Shown here: positions 62,577 to 64,000 of the stretch, in pieces
Layout: each line of letters starts with the position of its first letter
How positions within the stretch are numbered: position 1 is the first letter of the stretch
NCBI GenBank assembly: GCA_963842955.1
Contig: CAWJIJ010000010.1
Location: forward strand, 1-64,000
Length of the DNA stretch: 64,000 nt
Source of the DNA: JARFQW01 sp963842955
GTDB lineage: Bacteria; Pseudomonadota; Gammaproteobacteria; Steroidobacterales; XN24
Direction: 5' to 3'
Notes under the pieces: generated by a model
What the model was told of the DNA's origin: nothing
Seen by the model: the letters and a program-made list of their open reading frames with translations, nothing else
Databases searched by the model: none
Position numbers and translations under genes: made by a program

Positions 62577-64000
62577 CTACGGGCGCGTGCCGCCCTCCAC
62601 CGGGTCGGCGGTCCAGCCGAGAGCGGTCCAGTCGAACTGGTTGCCGCCGTGGCAGTCGCTGCAGGCGCCGTCCATGCCGTAGGCCTGCTCTGAAGGCGCC
62701 ACTTCATGGTTGACCGTCAGGTACATGACCGTGTCCCTGAACTCGAAGCTGCCCGAGTAGGGCTGGCCGGTGGCCGCCGCGCCGTCCTGGAGCGCAAGGT
62801 TCCAGTCATACTTGCCCCAGTACGGGTTTTCGCCGCCCTTGGGTCCGAACAGGTGCGGTACGAGGACCGTGTCGTTGTTGGCGTCGAAGGGCTGGTTGCC
62901 GATCATCTTCTTGAAGGGATAGATCATGGCACCGGGGGTCGTGTAGTCCGCGGAAGGCGCGGCCAGCACGGCGGGGCTTTCCGGGAAGACGTCGTTGACG
63001 CCGACCAGGGCCTTGTCCCATTTTCCGTCGTAGTACAGCAAGGACGGGCGGACGTTGTTCGCCCAGACAAAGGTGCCCTTCTTCGGGTCGTAGATCGGGT
63101 CACCGGTCACCGGATCCGTCTCGACGCCGCGGTCGACGTCTCCGGCATCCGCCCAGTACCACTCCACCTTCGTCGTCTTGTTACGGGCGAACGTCGGGAT
63201 GTGGCAGACCTGGCAGGCCAGCGTGTCGTGAGCGCCGATGTTCAGCACCGGCTCGACAGTGAGCCCCGCATGGATGTTGGCGCGATCCCCGTGGCAGTCC
63301 ACGCAGTCCTTCATGTCACCCTCGTCAACGGAATGGAAGACCATGCCGCCGATGCCGTGGGAGAGCAGATTGCCATCGCTGTCCTTCTGGACGCCGTGGC
63401 AGGCCACGCAGCTCAGATCACCGCCGTCGGTGCCCATGTGGACGTCGAACTCCCGGGTCGTGTTTGCCAGTGACAGTGCGATATCGCCATGCTTGACGTT
63501 GTCGCCGCCGCCGGCCTTGGCGTGGCAGTCGATGCAGTTGTCACGGTTGGGCACGCCGCCGCCCTCGCCCACGCTCTGCGCGACCAGGGTAAGGTCGACG
63601 TTCGGATCCGGGTTGCCCGCGGTCGTGGGCGCCTTGGCGTAGGTGCCGGTCTTGTCATGGCAGACCAGGCAGTCCACGTTGGCCGTGTTGCCGAAATCGA
63701 AATTGGCATCGTCCCAGTTGTAGCCGATGTGGCACTGGGTGCAGCGGCCTTCGTTCGTGGCGATTGCTACGCAGAAGTTGTTGACGATGTCGGTCTTGCC
63801 GTGGATGTCGCCTTCGAATCCGGTGATTCCGGCCGCCACGCCCTCCCAGTTCCAGTGACCGGTCGTGATCACGTCGTCAGCGATCCCGCCGTGGCAGTTC
63901 AGGCAGGATTGCGTGCCGGTGTAGTCGTTCTGCGAGAAGTAGGTCTTGTGGAATACCGCGGGGTCACTGAGATCGCCGCCGCCACTGGCAATGGCGTTGC
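62577..64000 (-). CDS. Octaheme c-type cytochrome, tetrathionate reductase family (partial)
   Basis: C-terminal part of a periplasmic multiheme cytochrome; the frame stays open to the right window edge, so the N-terminus is missing. Eight CxxCH heme sites are visible: CLNCH, CTQCH, CLVCH, CIDCH, CVACH, CVDCH, CQVCH and CSDCH. Blocks such as GHWNWEG, NFDFGNTANVDCLVCHDKTGTY, NVKHGDIALSLAN and LACQVCHIPTFARN resemble Shewanella Otr-like octaheme cytochromes, which reduce tetrathionate, nitrite or hydroxylamine in vitro. The true physiological substrate is uncertain. A start codon at 63872 inside this frame is not the real start because the CLNCH heme site lies upstream of it. An intrinsic terminator follows the gene. 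Confidence 0.88.
   Translation of the reverse strand, partial: NAIASGGGDLSDPAVFHKTYFSQNDYTGTQSCLNCHGGIADDVITTGHWNWEGVAAGITGFEGDIHGKTDIVNNFCVAIATNEGRCTQCHIGYNWDDANFDFGNTANVDCLVCHDKTGTYAKAPTTAGNPDPNVDLTLVAQSVGEGGGVPNRDNCIDCHAKAGGGDNVKHGDIALSLANTTREFDVHMGTDGGDLSCVACHGVQKDSDGNLLSHGIGGMVFHSVDEGDMKDCVDCHGDRANIHAGLTVEPVLNIGAHDTLACQVCHIPTFARNKTTKVEWYWADAGDVDRGVETDPVTGDPIYDPKKGTFVWANNVRPSLLYYDGKWDKALVGVNDVFPESPAVLAAPSADYTTPGAMIYPFKKMIGNQPFDANNDTVLVPHLFGPKGGENPYWGKYDWNLALQDGAAATGQPYSGSFEFRDTVMYLTVNHEVAPSEQAYGMDGACSDCHGGNQFDWTALGWTADPVEGGTRP

Overview
The window looks like a chromosomal segment of a high-GC gammaproteobacterium, probably an uncultured marine or sediment lineage. This is inferred from gene content: a lipoprotein-type fatty acid cis/trans isomerase, a YedI/DUF808 protein, GlcDEF, an RND tripartite pump, an octaheme cytochrome of the tetrathionate-reductase family and a REP-associated tyrosine transposase (RAYT). 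No tRNA, rRNA, CRISPR array, prophage or complete insertion sequence was seen.

Layout. 1-2.4 kb: thiol-disulfide proteins (a DsbA-like protein and a thioredoxin-DsbD-like membrane protein). 2.4-4.1 kb: a RAYT between two short-repeat arrays that share a core motif in opposite orientation. 4.2-22.9 kb: mostly single genes, namely an alpha/beta-hydrolase membrane protein, arylamine N-acetyltransferase, a divergent LysR/pirin pair with two palindromes, a DUF3604 lipoprotein, an S9 dipeptidyl peptidase, a CAP protein, YedI, an FG-GAP protein, ketopantoate reductase, a membrane desaturase, a Na+/H+ antiporter and small secreted proteins. 23-28.5 kb: SDR, parvulin, HupE and Cti. 28.7-31 kb: tandem GNAT-like paralogues. 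31-37.5 kb: an operon of porin, amidohydrolase and glcDEF. 37.7-39.7 kb: a class III cyclase fused to an apparently dead alpha/beta hydrolase, and a hypothetical protein. 39.9-45.7 kb: an RND pump operon. 45.8-49.3 kb: a UGT-type glycosyltransferase, a second HupE and a membrane protein. 49.3-60.7 kb: a nonribosomal peptide synthetase (NRPS) operon. 60.9-64 kb: glycerol kinase and the C-terminal part of an octaheme cytochrome.

The most unusual item is the NRPS operon. In order it encodes an ornithine cyclodeaminase-like enzyme, a stand-alone adenylation (A) domain whose pocket reads like proline, a free carrier protein, a C-A-T protein and a C-A-T-TE protein. The A domain of the C-A-T protein reads as Asn-specific and is split between motifs A8 and A10 by about 335 residues resembling WbpG/PseA-type PP-loop amidotransferases, with zinc-ribbon cysteines, SGGKDS and CHGC. 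A tripeptide of the kind Pro-Asn*-X, with the Asn side chain remodelled (amidine, thioamide, or Asn made from Asp on the enzyme), is the working inference.

Five otherwise intact-looking genes on the minus strand (DUF3604, FG-GAP, HupE, RND pump, RND adaptor) each carry one frameshift. In every case removing one base from a run of 2 to 4 identical bases restores the family sequence. A sixth possible case is at 0.7-1.0 kb. The uniform direction suggests insertion-type sequencing or assembly errors rather than six independent pseudogenes, so these genes should be treated as probably intact until reads are checked.
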